A stretch of 64,000 nucleotides of DNA from Mycolicibacterium elephantis DSM 44368 (GCF_004014805.1 NZ_ATDN01000015.1:1-64000); one strand, 5' to 3'; positions 54,525 to 64,000 are shown, numbered from the stretch's first letter. Notes: a model not told the origin generated them from the sequence alone. A program made the numbers and translations.

Positions 54525-55747
54525 CCGCCATTGCCGCCGCCCCACTCGAACTGGAACCGCAGCACGCCGACATCGTGACCGCAACGCTTCCGCTCATCGG
54601 CGCACACATCGACGAGATCACCGCGGAGTTCTACCGATTGATGTTCGAGAACCACCCGGCGCTGCTGCGCAACCTGTTCAACCGCGGCAACCAGGCCCAG
54701 GGCGCACAGCAGAGGGCGCTGGCAGCATCGATCGCGACCTTCGCCGCCCACCTCGTCGACCCCGACCTTCCGCACCCTGCCGAACTGTTGTCGCGGATCG
54801 GGCACAAGCACGCGTCGTTGGGCGTCACCGCCGACCAGTACCCGATCGTGCACGACAACCTGTTCGCCGCGATCGTCGCGGTGCTGGGCGCCGAAACCGT
54901 GACCGAGGAGGTGGCCGCCGCTTGGGACCGGGTGTACTGGATCATGGCGCAGACGCTGATCGATCTGGAGCGCGAACTCTACGCGGCGGCGGGGGTGTGC
55001 GACGGAGATGTCTACCGGCGCGCACGGGTCGTCTCCAGGGTCGACGATTCGTCCGGCGCGGTGCTGCTGACTGTCCGGCCCGAAGGTGAGCCGCTCACCA
55101 AATTCTCGCCGGGACAGTATGTCTCGGTGGGCGTCACTATGCCCGACGGTGCCCGGCAGCTGCGCCAGTACAGCCTCGTCAACGCGCCGGGAGCAACGGA
55201 TCTGACGTTCGCGGTCAAACCCGTCGGCGCCACAGCCGACCAGCCCGCGGGCGAGGTCTCCACCTGGATCGCCGCCAACGTGTGCGTCGGCGACATCCTC
55301 GACGTGACGGTGCCGTTCGGAGACTTGCCCACCCCGACGGGGGATCGGCCCGTGGTCCTCATCTCCGCGGGAATCGGGATCACCCCGATGATCGGGATAC
55401 TGGAATTTCTCGCCGCCGACGCACCTGACACCGTGGTGCAGGCGCTGCACGCCGACAGCTCCGATCAGAGCCATCCGCTGCGGGAGCGGCAGCGTGAACT
55501 GCTGGCCGCCCTGCCCAACGCTGCGCTGGACGTCTGGTACGAGGACGGCCTGACCGGCGGGCAACCCGGCGCGCATCCCGGGCTGCTGACACTGGACGGC
55601 GTGACACTGCCCGTCGGGGCCGATGTCTACCTGTGCGGCAACAACGGTTTCGTGCAGGCGGTGCGTACTCAGCTGATGGCGCGCGGGATACCGGCCGCGC
55701 AGATCCACAGCGAGTTGTTCTCACCCAACGACTGGCTGTTGTCCTGA
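54521..55747 (+). CDS. hmp: flavohaemoglobin (nitric oxide dioxygenase)
   Basis: The product is 408 residues. The globin domain (1-150) has the proximal His97 (RIGHKHASLGV) and distal Tyr38 (AEFYRLMF). The FAD domain has RQYSLVN, and the NAD domain has SAGIGITPM and LCGNNGFV. It oxidises NO to nitrate with O2 and NAD(P)H. It forms an operon with nsrR through a 4-base overlap. It ends just before the converging secreted haemophore-like gene. Confidence 0.95.
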   Translation: MTAIAAAPLELEPQHADIVTATLPLIGAHIDEITAEFYRLMFENHPALLRNLFNRGNQAQGAQQRALAASIATFAAHLVDPDLPHPAELLSRIGHKHASLGVTADQYPIVHDNLFAAIVAVLGAETVTEEVAAAWDRVYWIMAQTLIDLERELYAAAGVCDGDVYRRARVVSRVDDSSGAVLLTVRPEGEPLTKFSPGQYVSVGVTMPDGARQLRQYSLVNAPGATDLTFAVKPVGATADQPAGEVSTWIAANVCVGDILDVTVPFGDLPTPTGDRPVVLISAGIGITPMIGILEFLAADAPDTVVQALHADSSDQSHPLRERQRELLAALPNAALDVWYEDGLTGGQPGAHPGLLTLDGVTLPVGADVYLCGNNGFVQAVRTQLMARGIPAAQIHSELFSPNDWLLS

Positions 55748-55781
55748 GGCGCGTGGACCCCGACGGCTTTCGAGGCTGAGC

Positions 55782-56123
55782 TCAGAAATTGCTGCAGGTA
55801 TTGGCCACCCGCACGACGATCGGGGTGAACTGCTCCGCCCCGGGGGTGGCCTGAGCCTGCGCGATCATGTCGCGACGAACCTCAGGTGATGCAGCGATCA
55901 GGGTCTGCAGCCAGCCGGTTGCCGCGGGGGCCGACACCAACTGGTTGGCGAGTTCCGGCGATTCGGCGTTGAGCGCCGCAACGACCTGTGGGTAGGTGCA
56001 TTTCGAGTAGACGATCGTGTCAACGTCGGGCTGCGCGGCCGCGATGCCTGCCCCCACGCCGGCACCGGCCAGCATCAAAGCCACACCGCCAGAGGCGAAA
56101 GCCAATTTCATGGTCGAGCGCAT
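55782..56123 (-). CDS. secreted haemophore-like protein
   Basis: The product is 113 residues from ATG 56123, which has GGAAGG upstream. A signal peptide (GGVALMLAGAGVGAGIAAAQ) precedes a helical domain with two conserved cysteines: one in YSKCTYPQVVAALNAESPEL and one in the terminal ANTCSNF. This is the pattern of the mycobacterial small haem-binding/haemophore family (Rv0203-like). Haem binding is inferred from the pattern only. Confidence 0.75.
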   Translation of the reverse strand: MRSTMKLAFASGGVALMLAGAGVGAGIAAAQPDVDTIVYSKCTYPQVVAALNAESPELANQLVSAPAATGWLQTLIAASPEVRRDMIAQAQATPGAEQFTPIVVRVANTCSNF

Positions 56124-56207
56124 TCGATACACCTTCCGCCGCACACCGGGCTGTTCGTGAAGGTTTCACGCTAACACCGTCCGCCGGTTTCGTGCGATTT
56201 TCGGTGA

Positions 56208-58874
56208 TCAGGCGGCTTTCAGCCGGATCTTCCAGCGCACGAACGACACGTAGCCCACGGAGATCAGGGCGAGCATCGCCATGTCGAACAGCCAGGTGCC
56301 CGACGAGTGGTCCCAGTGCCGGTCGTTGGGAGTCAGCGGGCCCGGCACGAGCCGGATCAGGTCGATCGTCGAGGCCGATGCCGCGAAACCCCAGCGCGCC
56401 GGGGTGAACCACGACATCTGGTCGAGCACGATGCGATCGGTCACCGGGATCATGCCGCCGGAGAACACCAGCTGCGACATGATCGCCACCACCAGCAGGG
56501 GCATGATCTGCTCGTTGGACTTCGCCAACGCCGACAACGCCAGTCCCACCATCGCCGCGGCCACTGTGGTCACCGCGATGTCGAGGAACAACTCCACGCT
56601 GCGATTGCCGAGCAGCGCGCCCCGCTCGACCGCGCCTGCGCCCCAACCCTTACCGATGATCGCGATGACGGTGACGATCGCCGACTGGATGACCGCGAAA
56701 ACCGTGAACACGAACATCTTCGCCAAAAGGTATGCCGTCGTTGACAATCCGACCGCCTGCTCGCGGCGGAAGATGGCGCGCTCACCGATCAGCGCGCGGA
56801 TCGTCAACGCGGTGCCCATGAAGATGGCGCCGACGTTGAGCATCACCAGGATCTGGCCGGGCTCGTTGGGTGCGGCGCCGCCCTCGATCGCGGGCACGGG
56901 CACCCCGAAGCCGACGTCGCCGGGCACCGACAGCGACAGCACGCCCATGATGAACGGCAACAGCATCAGGAAGGCGAAGTAGCCGCGGTCGGAGACCACC
57001 AGGCGCACCTGGCGCCGCGCGATCGTCGAGAACTGGCGGGTCACGCTGGTGCGCGTCGGGTTGCCGAGGTCGGACGGCTGCTCGCTCGGCGGCGGTGGCG
57101 GCGGCGGGCCGTGCTGGGCCAGGAACCGCTGGTTGGCCGCGTTTGGGTCGTTGGCGACCGCGCTGAAGATGTCGGCCCAGTTGGTGGTGCCCATGGCCGG
57201 ACCGATCTGGCTCGGCGGCCCGTAGAACGCCGTCTTTCCGCCGGGCGCCAACAGCAGCACCTGATCGCAGACGTCGAGGTAGGTCAGCGAGTGCGTGACG
57301 ACCAGCACCACACGGCCGGCGTCGGCGAGTTGGCGCAGCATGGTCATGACCTGCCGGTCCAGCGCGGGATCCAGGCCCGATGTCGGCTCGTCGAGGATCA
57401 GCAGCGACGGGCCGGTGAGCAGTTCCAGCGCCACCGACGCCCGCTTGCGCTGCCCACCGGAGAGCTTGTCGACGCGGGTGTCGGCGTGCCGGGTCATCTC
57501 CAGTTCCTCGAGCACCTGCGCGACGACCTGTTCGCGGTCCTCCTTGGTGGTGTCGGGCGGCAGCCGCAACTCGGCCGCGTACATCAGCGCCTGGTTGACG
57601 GTCAGCTGGCCGTGCACCACGTCGTCCTGCGGCACCATCCCGATCCGGGAGCGCAGCGAGGCGTACTCGGCGTGGATGTTGTGGCCCTCGAACGTCACCG
57701 TGCCCGACGTCGGATGGGTATAGCCGGCCACCAACCGGGCGAACGTCGACTTGCCCGCGCCCGACGGGCCGATCACCGCTGTCAGCGTGCCGGGCCGCGC
57801 GGCGATCGAGATGTTGTCCAGCAGCGTCTTGTTGTTCTCGATCGTCCACGTGACGCCGTGCACCTCGAGCCCGCCGGTGCGGGTGGCCGCCTCGGTCTCG
57901 CTGCGGCGGACCAGCGTGCCGCCCGTGAACACCAGGTCGATGTTGCCGATCGTGACGGTGTCACCCTCGTGCAGCACCGCCGTCTCGACACGGGCGCCGT
58001 TGACGAACGTGCCGTTGATGCTGCGGTTGTCGCGGATCTCGGTGCCCGCCGGGGTGGGCACCAACGTGGCGTGGTGGCGCGACGCGAGCACGTCGGGCAC
58101 GACGATGTCGTTGTCGGTGGCGCGGCCGATCTTGATGGCTCCCGGCACCCCGGCGTCGGCGGGCCGGCCCGGCCGCAGGATTTTCAGCATGCTCGTGGCG
58201 AGGTTGCCCTCGCTGGAGCGGGGCGCCGCCGTCGGGCCCAACGCCGTCACCGACTCCAGCGACGACGAGGACACCGGCGGCGGTGGGGGTGGGGCCGCGT
58301 GGCGCGCCGGTTGCGGGGTGCTCGGCGGGTACGTCGTGGGTCCGCCGGTGTGGGCCTGGGGACCGGTGGGATATCGCGGCGGCTGCGGCGCCGTCGGATA
58401 CATCGGTTGGGGCCGCGACGGGTGCGACGGCTGCGGTCCTGAAGCCTGCGGGCCCGCGGCGGGCCAGGACGCCGAACCGTGGCGCTGCGTGGCGATGGGC
58501 ACCGCCGTGGTCGGCGTGCGGCCCGCGGCGCCCTGGTGGCGGCCGACCTCGAAGGTCAGCCGCGGGCCGTCGGGGTTGCCGATGTTGACGCTCTGTCCGT
58601 CGACGATGTCGACGGTGGGCACCCGCCGGTTGTTGACGAACAACCCGTTGAGGCTGCCGTTGTCGATGGCGACCCACCGGCCCTGATCGAATCGCAGCAC
58701 CAGGTGCGCCCTGGAGATCAGCGGATGGGCGATGCGCACGTCGGCGCGCAGGTCCCGGCCGACGACGACGTCGTTGCCTGGCGCGAAGGTTCGCGTCGTG
58801 CCGTCGTACCGAACGGTCAGCGCGGGAGGGACGGGTCGGCTCGTCGGAGCCGGACGGCCGGCGACATTGGACAT
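56208..58874 (-). CDS. FHA-domain ABC transporter, Rv1747-like
   Basis: The product is 888 residues. Two FHA domains lie at about 20-105 (RAHLVLRFDQGRW, NGLFVNN) and 240-320 (SRHHATLVP, SINGTFVNG), separated by a Pro-rich linker. The ABC domain has Walker A GPSGAGKST (369-377), signature LSGGQRKRAS and Walker B LLILDEPTSGLD. Six membrane helices fill the C-terminal 240 residues. The M. tuberculosis homologue Rv1747 is phosphorylated by PknF; no kinase gene is adjacent here. The transported substrate is uncertain (lipid or glycolipid is proposed for the homologue). Confidence 0.93.
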   Translation of the reverse strand: MSNVAGRPAPTSRPVPPALTVRYDGTTRTFAPGNDVVVGRDLRADVRIAHPLISRAHLVLRFDQGRWVAIDNGSLNGLFVNNRRVPTVDIVDGQSVNIGNPDGPRLTFEVGRHQGAAGRTPTTAVPIATQRHGSASWPAAGPQASGPQPSHPSRPQPMYPTAPQPPRYPTGPQAHTGGPTTYPPSTPQPARHAAPPPPPPVSSSSLESVTALGPTAAPRSSEGNLATSMLKILRPGRPADAGVPGAIKIGRATDNDIVVPDVLASRHHATLVPTPAGTEIRDNRSINGTFVNGARVETAVLHEGDTVTIGNIDLVFTGGTLVRRSETEAATRTGGLEVHGVTWTIENNKTLLDNISIAARPGTLTAVIGPSGAGKSTFARLVAGYTHPTSGTVTFEGHNIHAEYASLRSRIGMVPQDDVVHGQLTVNQALMYAAELRLPPDTTKEDREQVVAQVLEELEMTRHADTRVDKLSGGQRKRASVALELLTGPSLLILDEPTSGLDPALDRQVMTMLRQLADAGRVVLVVTHSLTYLDVCDQVLLLAPGGKTAFYGPPSQIGPAMGTTNWADIFSAVANDPNAANQRFLAQHGPPPPPPPSEQPSDLGNPTRTSVTRQFSTIARRQVRLVVSDRGYFAFLMLLPFIMGVLSLSVPGDVGFGVPVPAIEGGAAPNEPGQILVMLNVGAIFMGTALTIRALIGERAIFRREQAVGLSTTAYLLAKMFVFTVFAVIQSAIVTVIAIIGKGWGAGAVERGALLGNRSVELFLDIAVTTVAAAMVGLALSALAKSNEQIMPLLVVAIMSQLVFSGGMIPVTDRIVLDQMSWFTPARWGFAASASTIDLIRLVPGPLTPNDRHWDHSSGTWLFDMAMLALISVGYVSFVRWKIRLKAA

Positions 58875-58895
58875 CGCGACAACTGTATCGGGTCG

Positions 58896-59291
58896 CTAGC
58901 CCCGCGGAATATTCCACCGCGCGGTGTCGGTGATCTGCTGCAGCGCCGTCATCTGGTCGCCCCGGGTGGTGATGATGTGGGCGAACCGCGCGTCCACGGC
59001 GGTGTCGCCGTCGCGGGCCGAACCCCGGTACCGGCCGGTCACCACGACCCGGTTGTCGTCGACGACAAGGAATTCGGCGGGGTCCACGTGCATGTCGTAC
59101 AGCGCGTCGATGCGGCCCCAGACGTTGACGATCATGTCGGCCGGGCCGCGATGCTCGCCGCCCACCTCGTGCGGCATGCCCGCGCTGACCTCACCGACGA
59201 AGTCGTCGGTGAGCAACGCGAAAAGACCGCGGGCGTCGGCTCGGGCGAGCACCTCGTAGAACCGCTGTGCGACATCAACGGCAGTGGCCAT
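58896..59291 (-). CDS. SnoaL/NTF2-like protein
   Basis: The product is 131 residues, a typical NTF2-like cone fold (VAQRFYEVLARADARGLFALLTDDFVGEV, then WGRIDALYDMHVDPAEFLVVDDNRVVVTGRYRG). No catalytic set is clear. It is divergent from the tetR gene, and their shared 47-base gap carries a 16-bp palindrome, so it is probably the regulated partner. Confidence 0.85.
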   Translation of the reverse strand: MATAVDVAQRFYEVLARADARGLFALLTDDFVGEVSAGMPHEVGGEHRGPADMIVNVWGRIDALYDMHVDPAEFLVVDDNRVVVTGRYRGSARDGDTAVDARFAHIITTRGDQMTALQQITDTARWNIPRG

Positions 59292-59309
59292 GGCGTTCCT
59301 CCAGAGTAT

Positions 59310-59325
59310 TAGAGAGTACTCTCTA
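59310..59325. promoter_or_regulatory. TetR operator, 16-bp palindrome
   Basis: TAGAGAGTACTCTCTA is a perfect palindrome between the SnoaL-like gene and tetR. TATGAT (59327-59332) behind it is a good -10 for tetR, six bases before its ATG. Binding would block both divergent promoters. Self-regulation of TetR is the likely mode. Confidence 0.75.
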
Positions 59326-59338
59326 CTATGATAGGGCC

Positions 59339-59902
59339 ATGCCGCGACCCGCGCGATACACCGTCGACGAGCTTCTGGATGCCGCAGCCGCGTTGTTGGC
59401 GCAAGGCGGCCCGGCCGCGGTGACGATGTCGGCGGTGGCCCGTGCGGTCGGGGCGCCGAGCGGCTCGCTGTATCACCGCTTTCCGAGCAGGGCAGCGCTG
59501 TGCGGGCAGCTGTGGATGCGCACCGAGGAGCGCTTTCTGTCCGGTTTCCTCACCGAGGTCGGCCGGGCGCGCGGTGCGCAGCACAAGTGTGTCGCGGGCG
59601 CGCGGTTCACCGTGCAGTGGTGTCGCGACCATCCGCAGCAGGCGCAGGTGTTGCTCGTCGGCGCCGACTCGCTGGGCGAAGCCGAGTGGCCCGAGGACCT
59701 CCGGGCCCGGCGACGACGCCTGCACCGTCGACTCCGGCAGGCGCTCACCGACATCCACGCCGACGCCGACCGGGTCACCGCCGCGGTGATCGACATCCCG
59801 TACGCGGTGGTGCGTCGCCACCTGCTGGCGCGACACGCGGTTCCCGCCGGCGCCGACGCCATCGTCTCGGACTGCGCGAGGGCGCTGATTCCGCCGACTT
59901 GA
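59339..59902 (+). CDS. TetR-family regulator
   Basis: The product is 187 residues from ATG 59339, probably leaderless. The N-terminal helix-turn-helix is typical (TVDELLDAAAALLAQGG, TMSAVARAVGAPSGSLYHRFPSRAALCGQLW). The C-terminal ligand domain is variable and no ligand is suggested. It is divergent from the SnoaL-like gene. A possible autorepressor through the palindrome at 59310-59325. Confidence 0.9.
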   Translation: MPRPARYTVDELLDAAAALLAQGGPAAVTMSAVARAVGAPSGSLYHRFPSRAALCGQLWMRTEERFLSGFLTEVGRARGAQHKCVAGARFTVQWCRDHPQQAQVLLVGADSLGEAEWPEDLRARRRRLHRRLRQALTDIHADADRVTAAVIDIPYAVVRRHLLARHAVPAGADAIVSDCARALIPPT

Positions 59903-59957
59903 CGGCCGGTGCGGCGCGCCGCCGCGAATTGACGCCGGTTCATGGGGACACTGAGTC

Positions 59958-60395
59958 ATGGTGTCTGTGACGCCTGCGGTGCTGCTCCTCGGAGCGGCGG
60001 TGGGCGTGAGCCTGGCGACGACGGTCGCGCCGTCGACGGCCCTCGCGCAGCCGTCGTACCCCACCGACGATCGCGGTTTCATCGGCACGTCCGTGCGTTG
60101 CGACGCCCCGCGCTCGGCGGTGAGCTTCGGGCGCACGGCGCAGTCACTCGTCGCGATCTGCCTGGTGCCCGAGGGGCACTACGAGTACCGCGGTGCCCGC
60201 CTCGGCGACGACGCGGTGTTGGTCGTCGTCGCCGAACCCACCGTGCCCGGCGAGTTCTTCGCCCAGAAGGACGGCGCCACCTACACCGTCACCGCGAAGG
60301 ACCTCGTCATCAGGACCGACGAGTGGGTGCGCGCCGAGCCGATGCTGCAGTTCGAGACGCCGCCGATCCTGGCGGTGGAGACGCCGACGCGGTAA
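59958..60395 (+). CDS. conserved secreted protein
   Basis: The product is 145 residues from ATG 59958. A signal peptide ([16 protein letters not shown], cleavage near ALAQP) is followed by a small beta-rich domain ([22 protein letters not shown]) with two cysteines, as in many secreted mycobacterial proteins of unknown function. It ends 4 bases before the converging oxidoreductase gene. No function is known. Confidence 0.8.
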   Translation: MVSVTPAVLLLGAAVGVSLATTVAPSTALAQPSYPTDDRGFIGTSVRCDAPRSAVSFGRTAQSLVAICLVPEGHYEYRGARLGDDAVLVVVAEPTVPGEFFAQKDGATYTVTAKDLVIRTDEWVRAEPMLQFETPPILAVETPTR

Positions 60396-60399
60396 CGGA

Positions 60400-61620
60400 T
60401 CAGCCGGGCGTGCCCACCGAGGAGTAGTGCGGCGAGCCGGTCACCACGCAGCGGGTCTGGCTGTAGATCGTGGCCATGCACTGGTTGCAGTGCGTGCACG
60501 CGGAGAACACCGAGTGCTTGTCGCCGTCGGCCTGGATCCGGTTGATCAGGTCGGGTTCGGCCAGCAGCGCGCGTCCCATCGCGACGAAGTCGAACCCTTC
60601 GGCCATCGCCAGGTCCATGGTTTCGCGGTTGGTGATGCCGCCGAGCAGGATCAGCGGCATCTTCAGCTCGGCGCGGAACTGCTTGGCGTCGCGCAGCAGA
60701 TAGGCCTCGCGGTAGGGGTACTCGCGGAAGAACTTGTTGCCCGTCATCCGGATGCCCCAGCGCAGCGGCGGCTTGAAGGCGTTCGCGAACTCCTTGACCG
60801 GGGCGCCGCCGCGGAACAGGTACATCGGGTTGACCAGCGAGCTGCCCGCGGTGAGCTCGATGGCGTCCAGGCCGCCGTCCTCCTCGAGCCACTTGGCCGT
60901 CTGCAGCGACTCCTCGAGCGAGATGCCGCCACGCACCCCGTCGGCCATGTTCAGCTTGGCGGTGACCGCGATCGGCGTGCCCGCCTTCTCCACCGCGCGG
61001 CGCACCGCCAGCACGGTGCCGCGGGCCACCTTGGCGCGGTTCTGCAGCGAGCCGCCGAATTCGTCGGTGCGGCGGTTGATCAGCGGGCTCAGAAACGAGC
61101 TGGCGAAGTAGTTGTGGCCGAGGTGGATTTCGACGGCGTCGAACCCGGCCTCGATCGCGAACCGGGCCGCATCGGCGTGGGCGGCCATGATGTCGTCGAT
61201 GTCCTCGCGGGTGGCCTTCTTGGCGAAGCGCATCGCCAGCGGGTTGAAGAACCGCACCGGCGCATAGGCGGTGGTCTTGTTCGAGCGGGCGTCGGCCACC
61301 GGTCCGGCGTGACCGATCTGCGCGCTGATCGCGGCGCCCTCGGCGTGGATCGCGTCGGTGAGCCTGCGCAGCCCGGGAATGGCCTCGGGGCGCCAGTAGA
61401 TCTGCCTGCCCTCGGTGCGGCCGCCCGGCCTTACCGCCAGATACGCCACCGTCGTCATGCCGACACCCCCGGCGGCGGGCAGCCGGTGGTAGGTGATCAG
61501 GTCGTCGGTGACGAGCGCGTTCGGCGTGCACGCCTCGAAGGTCGCCGCCTTGATGATGCGGTTGCGCAGCGTCACCGGGCCCAGCTTGGCCGGGGTGAAC
61601 ACATTCCGGGGAGTGTCCAT
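60400..61620 (-). CDS. NADH:flavin oxidoreductase (old yellow enzyme type), Rv3359-like
   Basis: The product is 406 residues. The FMN barrel shows [10 protein letters not shown] (His and Gly), [28 protein letters not shown] with the usual HxGH-type region as EIHLGHN, GGIT and [15 protein letters not shown]. Near the C-terminus [17 protein letters not shown] gives four cysteines (C-x2-C-x2-C-x9-C), like the iron-sulfur or metal site of 2,4-dienoyl-CoA-reductase-type members. The second domain of that larger class is absent. The substrate is unknown. Confidence 0.88.
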   Translation of the reverse strand: MDTPRNVFTPAKLGPVTLRNRIIKAATFEACTPNALVTDDLITYHRLPAAGGVGMTTVAYLAVRPGGRTEGRQIYWRPEAIPGLRRLTDAIHAEGAAISAQIGHAGPVADARSNKTTAYAPVRFFNPLAMRFAKKATREDIDDIMAAHADAARFAIEAGFDAVEIHLGHNYFASSFLSPLINRRTDEFGGSLQNRAKVARGTVLAVRRAVEKAGTPIAVTAKLNMADGVRGGISLEESLQTAKWLEEDGGLDAIELTAGSSLVNPMYLFRGGAPVKEFANAFKPPLRWGIRMTGNKFFREYPYREAYLLRDAKQFRAELKMPLILLGGITNRETMDLAMAEGFDFVAMGRALLAEPDLINRIQADGDKHSVFSACTHCNQCMATIYSQTRCVVTGSPHYSSVGTPG

Positions 61621-61647
61621 GGAATGAAGCCTGCCACAATGACCCCT

Positions 61648-62505
61648 GTGGGTGCGATCACGCTAGACGGTAAGGCCACGCGCGACGAGATCTTCGTCGA
61701 CCTCTCCGAACGGGTTGCGGCCCTGACCGCGGCCGGGCGCACGCCCGGGCTCGGGACGGTGCTCGTCGGCGACGACCCCGGGTCGCACGCCTATGTCCGC
61801 GGCAAGCACTCCGACTGCGCGAAGGTGGGCATCACCTCGATCCGTCGCGACCTGCCCGCCGACATCAGCCAGGCCGAGCTCGACGCGACCATCGACGAGC
61901 TCAACGCCAACCCGCAGTGCACCGGCTACATCGTGCAGCTGCCGCTGCCGAAGGGGCTGAACGAGAACGCCGCGCTGGAGCGGATGGATCCGGGCAAGGA
62001 CGCCGACGGTCTGCACCCGACGAACCTGGGCCGGCTGGTACTCAACGAACCCGCGCCGCTGCCGTGCACCCCGCGTGGCATCGTGCACCTGCTGCGCCGC
62101 TACGAGGTGCCGATCGCCGGCGCGCACGTGGTGGTGATCGGGCGCGGGGTCACGGTGGGCAGGCCGCTGGGGCTGTTGCTGACCCGTCGCTCGGAGAACG
62201 CCACGGTCACGTTGTGCCACACCGGAACCCGTGACCTGCCCGCGTTGACCCGGCAGGCCGACATCATCGTCGCCGCCGCCGGTGTGCCGCACATGGTGAC
62301 GGCCGAGATGGTCCGCGCCGGCGCCGCCGTCGTCGACGTGGGCGTCAGCCGCGACGACAACGGCAAGCTCGTCGGCGACGTGCACCCCGACGTGTGGGAG
62401 GTCGCCGGGCACGTATCGCCCAATCCCGGCGGCGTCGGACCGCTGACCCGGGCATTCCTGTTGACGAACGTCGTGGAACGCGCGGAAGCCCTTGCCGCGA
62501 CGTGA
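61648..62505 (+). CDS. folD: methylenetetrahydrofolate dehydrogenase/cyclohydrolase FolD
   Basis: The product is 285 residues from GTG 61648, matching the M. tuberculosis start [16 protein letters not shown] 61639 adds three codons. The catalytic [13 protein letters not shown] motif with Lys (here [12 protein letters not shown]), [37 protein letters not shown] (NADP site) and [15 protein letters not shown] are clear. It interconverts methylene-, methenyl- and formyl-tetrahydrofolate. It overlaps the DUF3017 gene by 4 bases. Confidence 0.95.
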   Translation: MGAITLDGKATRDEIFVDLSERVAALTAAGRTPGLGTVLVGDDPGSHAYVRGKHSDCAKVGITSIRRDLPADISQAELDATIDELNANPQCTGYIVQLPLPKGLNENAALERMDPGKDADGLHPTNLGRLVLNEPAPLPCTPRGIVHLLRRYEVPIAGAHVVVIGRGVTVGRPLGLLLTRRSENATVTLCHTGTRDLPALTRQADIIVAAAGVPHMVTAEMVRAGAAVVDVGVSRDDNGKLVGDVHPDVWEVAGHVSPNPGGVGPLTRAFLLTNVVERAEALAAT

Positions 62506-62795
62506 CCCCGAAGGAGTTCGCGCGCAAGGTGTTCGCCGGGCAGTGGCCGATCTGGTCGGTGGGCCTGGTGTTCGTCGCCGCGTTCGGGCTTGTGATCGCG
62601 GGGTATTGGCGGCGCGGCGCGTTGGTCATCGCGATCGGCGTGGGCGCCGCCGCGGCCTTGCGGTTGCTGTTGCCCGACGAGCGGGCGGGCCTGTTGGCGG
62701 TGCGCAGCAAGCCGATCGACTTCGTGACGACCGCGACGGTCAGCGCCGCGATGCTCTACATCGCCTGGACGATCGACCCGCTGGGCACCAGCTAG
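62502..62795 (+). CDS. DUF3017 membrane protein (Rv3355c-like)
   Basis: The product is 97 residues from GTG 62502, overlapping folD by GTGA. Three hydrophobic helices are visible at about 15-33, 38-55 and 72-90, and there is a short loop with [16 protein letters not shown]. It is conserved behind folD in actinobacteria. The function is unknown. It may be translationally coupled to folD. Confidence 0.9.
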   Translation: MTPKEFARKVFAGQWPIWSVGLVFVAAFGLVIAGYWRRGALVIAIGVGAAAALRLLLPDERAGLLAVRSKPIDFVTTATVSAAMLYIAWTIDPLGTS

Positions 62796-62800
62796 TTCTG

Positions 62801-62863
62801 CGCCGAAACTGAGCTTGTGCACGCCGCCTCTCGGCGTTTGTGTGCAGAACTTCAGTTTGGGCG
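62801..62863. terminator. terminator-like palindrome between DUF3017 gene and methyltransferase gene
   Basis: Outer arms CGCCgAAACTGA (62801-62812) and TCAGTTTgGGCG (62852-62863) pair with one mismatch; an inner stem ACGCCG/CGGCGT (62821-62826, 62832-62837) adds strength. It lies between converging genes. A related TTCTGC/GCAGAA pair (62796-62801, 62844-62849) is nested. It probably ends both transcripts. Confidence 0.65.
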
Positions 62864-62868
62864 AAGAG

Positions 62869-63606
62869 CTAGCTGGTCGCTAGCTCGGCGCGGATGCACA
62901 CGGTGACGTAGGGCAGCGCCAACCCCGTCGTGTTGGCCAGCGCCGGATGGGTGGCCAGCAGCTCGCGCACCTGATCGAGCGTCTTCACGCGCACCTTCTC
63001 CGGCGAGGTGATGCAGTAGCTGCGCGAGGCGACGAGATCGATGAGGGCCTGCGGCGTCAGGTAATTCGTCCACTCCACCTGATGGCGCGCCACATCGGTG
63101 AACGGCTCGGGCAGCGTCACCCGGTTGCTGAACGGGTCGTCCTCGTGGCCGATGATGCGGCCGAGCTCCTTGACCCAGCCCATCCGTTCGTCGCGGGTGT
63201 TCCACACCAGCCCGAGCCGACCACCCGGACGCAGCACCCTGGAGACCTCCTTGACCGCGAGCTCCGGGTCGAACCAATGCCAGGCCTGCGCGACCAGCAC
63301 GGCATCGACGCTGTCGTCGGGCAACGGGATCTCCTCCGCGGTGCCCAGCAGCGCCGGCGTGTCCGGCAGCGAATTACTCAGCAGCTCAAGCATTTCCGGG
63401 ATGGGGTCGACGGCCACCACGTCCAGGCCGCGTTCCACCAGCCGCGTGGTCAGCTTGCCCGTTCCGGCCCCCAGATCCAGCACGTCGCGCACACCCGCCG
63501 GCAGCAGCCAGTCGATGGCCTCCGGCGGGTACGACGGTCTGCCGCGCTCGTATGCCGCGGCTTCCGCGCCGAACGACAGTGACCGCTGCTGATCCGGGCG
63601 GGTCAC
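62869..63606 (-). CDS. class I SAM-dependent methyltransferase (Rv3342-like)
   Basis: The product is 245 residues from GTG 63606. The SAM-binding motif [13 protein letters not shown], post-[11 protein letters not shown], and motif II region [12 protein letters not shown] are clear. The C-terminal half carries the substrate region. It overlaps the end of metX by 4 bases (GTGA), so it is in the same operon and translationally coupled. The substrate is unknown. Confidence 0.92.
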   Translation of the reverse strand: MTRPDQQRSLSFGAEAAAYERGRPSYPPEAIDWLLPAGVRDVLDLGAGTGKLTTRLVERGLDVVAVDPIPEMLELLSNSLPDTPALLGTAEEIPLPDDSVDAVLVAQAWHWFDPELAVKEVSRVLRPGGRLGLVWNTRDERMGWVKELGRIIGHEDDPFSNRVTLPEPFTDVARHQVEWTNYLTPQALIDLVASRSYCITSPEKVRVKTLDQVRELLATHPALANTTGLALPYVTVCIRAELATS

Positions 63607-64000
63607 CGCGAGGCCAGCTCCAGCGTCTGGCGGACCAACTTGCCGACCGCCTCCATCTCCACCAGGAAGCCGTCGTGGCCGTAGATCGAATCGACGACGT
63701 GCAGCCCGCCACAGTTCGGCAGCAGTTCGGCCAGCTCCTCCTGCAGCCGCAGCGGATACAGCCGGTCCGAGGTGATGCCGCCGACCAGCGCCGGCACCGG
63801 ACAGTTGCGCAGCGCGGCCTCGACACCGCCGCGGTCGCGGCCGACGTCGTGGCTGGACAGCGATTCGGTGAGCGCCACGTAGGTGCCCGCATCGAAGCGC
63901 GCGACCAGCTTGCGGCCCTGGTGCTCGAGGTAGCTCTGCACCGCGTAGCGGCCGCCGGTGCGGGGGTCTTCGCTGCCCTGCGGGTCGTTGCCGAAACGGT
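63603..64000 (-). CDS. metX: homoserine O-acetyltransferase, C-terminal part
   Basis: Reading enters from the right edge; about 131 codons of the C-terminus are present. The alpha/beta-hydrolase end shows [32 protein letters not shown] with the catalytic Asp, and [12 protein letters not shown] with the catalytic His. It makes O-acetylhomoserine for methionine synthesis. The gene matches M. tuberculosis metA/metX (Rv3341) beside Rv3342. The nucleophile serine and the start lie beyond the window. Confidence 0.93.
   Translation of the reverse strand, partial: RFGNDPQGSEDPRTGGRYAVQSYLEHQGRKLVARFDAGTYVALTESLSSHDVGRDRGGVEAALRNCPVPALVGGITSDRLYPLRLQEELAELLPNCGGLHVVDSIYGHDGFLVEMEAVGKLVRQTLELASR

Noticed and set aside
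60193..61647. Plus-strand frame in front of folD
   Set aside because: Antisense to the oxidoreductase gene at 60400-61620; FolD family starts near 61648.

Overview
The window is chromosomal DNA of a fast-growing-type mycobacterium (Mycolicibacterium-like): high GC, many GTG and leaderless starts, and a gene order that matches the region around groEL1, whiB3, sigD, guaB2, choD, guaA, dnaE2, mfpA, folD and metX of M. tuberculosis, with several insertions. Gene identities come from reading translated products and recalling family members; no database was searched.

Region 1 (1 to about 9842) is the right part of an integrated mobile element, with lower GC and a different style from the rest. It carries a Rep-like tandem winged-helix protein, a recombinase-related DNA-binding protein, a small serine resolvase, an archaeo-eukaryotic-type primase-polymerase, a large serine integrase very close in sequence to the mycobacteriophage Bxb1 integrase, and, next to the boundary, a trypsin-like protease with a small partner protein and a two-helix membrane protein. 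At 9839-9916 the element stops at the last codons of groEL1, the gene that holds attB for Bxb1. The element has therefore split groEL1, and the rest of that gene should lie left of the window.

Region 2 (9839-18031) follows the groEL1 stub. It holds two tandem membrane adenylate cyclases, the first fused to a second copy of the groEL1 tail whose breakpoint sits at the att crossover point. Then come a crotonase lacking its catalytic glutamates, small secreted proteins, a GMC oxidoreductase, and a type I DAHP synthase preceded by a leader peptide with Tyr-Trp-Arg-Phe codons and a terminator (a candidate aromatic attenuator).

Region 3 (18057-40708) is conserved core: whiB3, a TPR protein, sigD with its anti-sigma factor rsdA, a DUF5319 gene, guaB2-guaB3-choD, a PhoU-like gene, a disaccharide phosphorylase/beta-phosphoglucomutase pair, guaA, the SOS mutasome genes imuA'-imuB, iunH, acrA1, htdY, a universal stress protein and a DUF222/HNH gene with an apparent internal deletion.

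Region 4 (40848-64000) has a frameshifted EamA transporter, SOS-controlled dnaE2, a secreted glycoside-hydrolase-like protein with an acidic tail, two flavin/deazaflavin-type genes, trmL, the mfp conservon (sensor-like ATPase, roadblock, DUF742, GTPase, MfpA), an nsrR-hmp nitric-oxide operon with a palindrome over the start codon, an FHA-ABC transporter, a TetR/SnoaL divergent pair with a 16-bp palindrome, an old-yellow-enzyme homologue, folD, a methyltransferase and the 3' end of metX.

Functional themes: DNA-damage mutagenesis (imuA', imuB, dnaE2, all under LexA-type boxes), purine synthesis (guaB2, guaB3, guaA, iunH), redox/NO sensing (whiB3, nsrR, hmp) and a mobile element whose cargo may act in conflict or defence.
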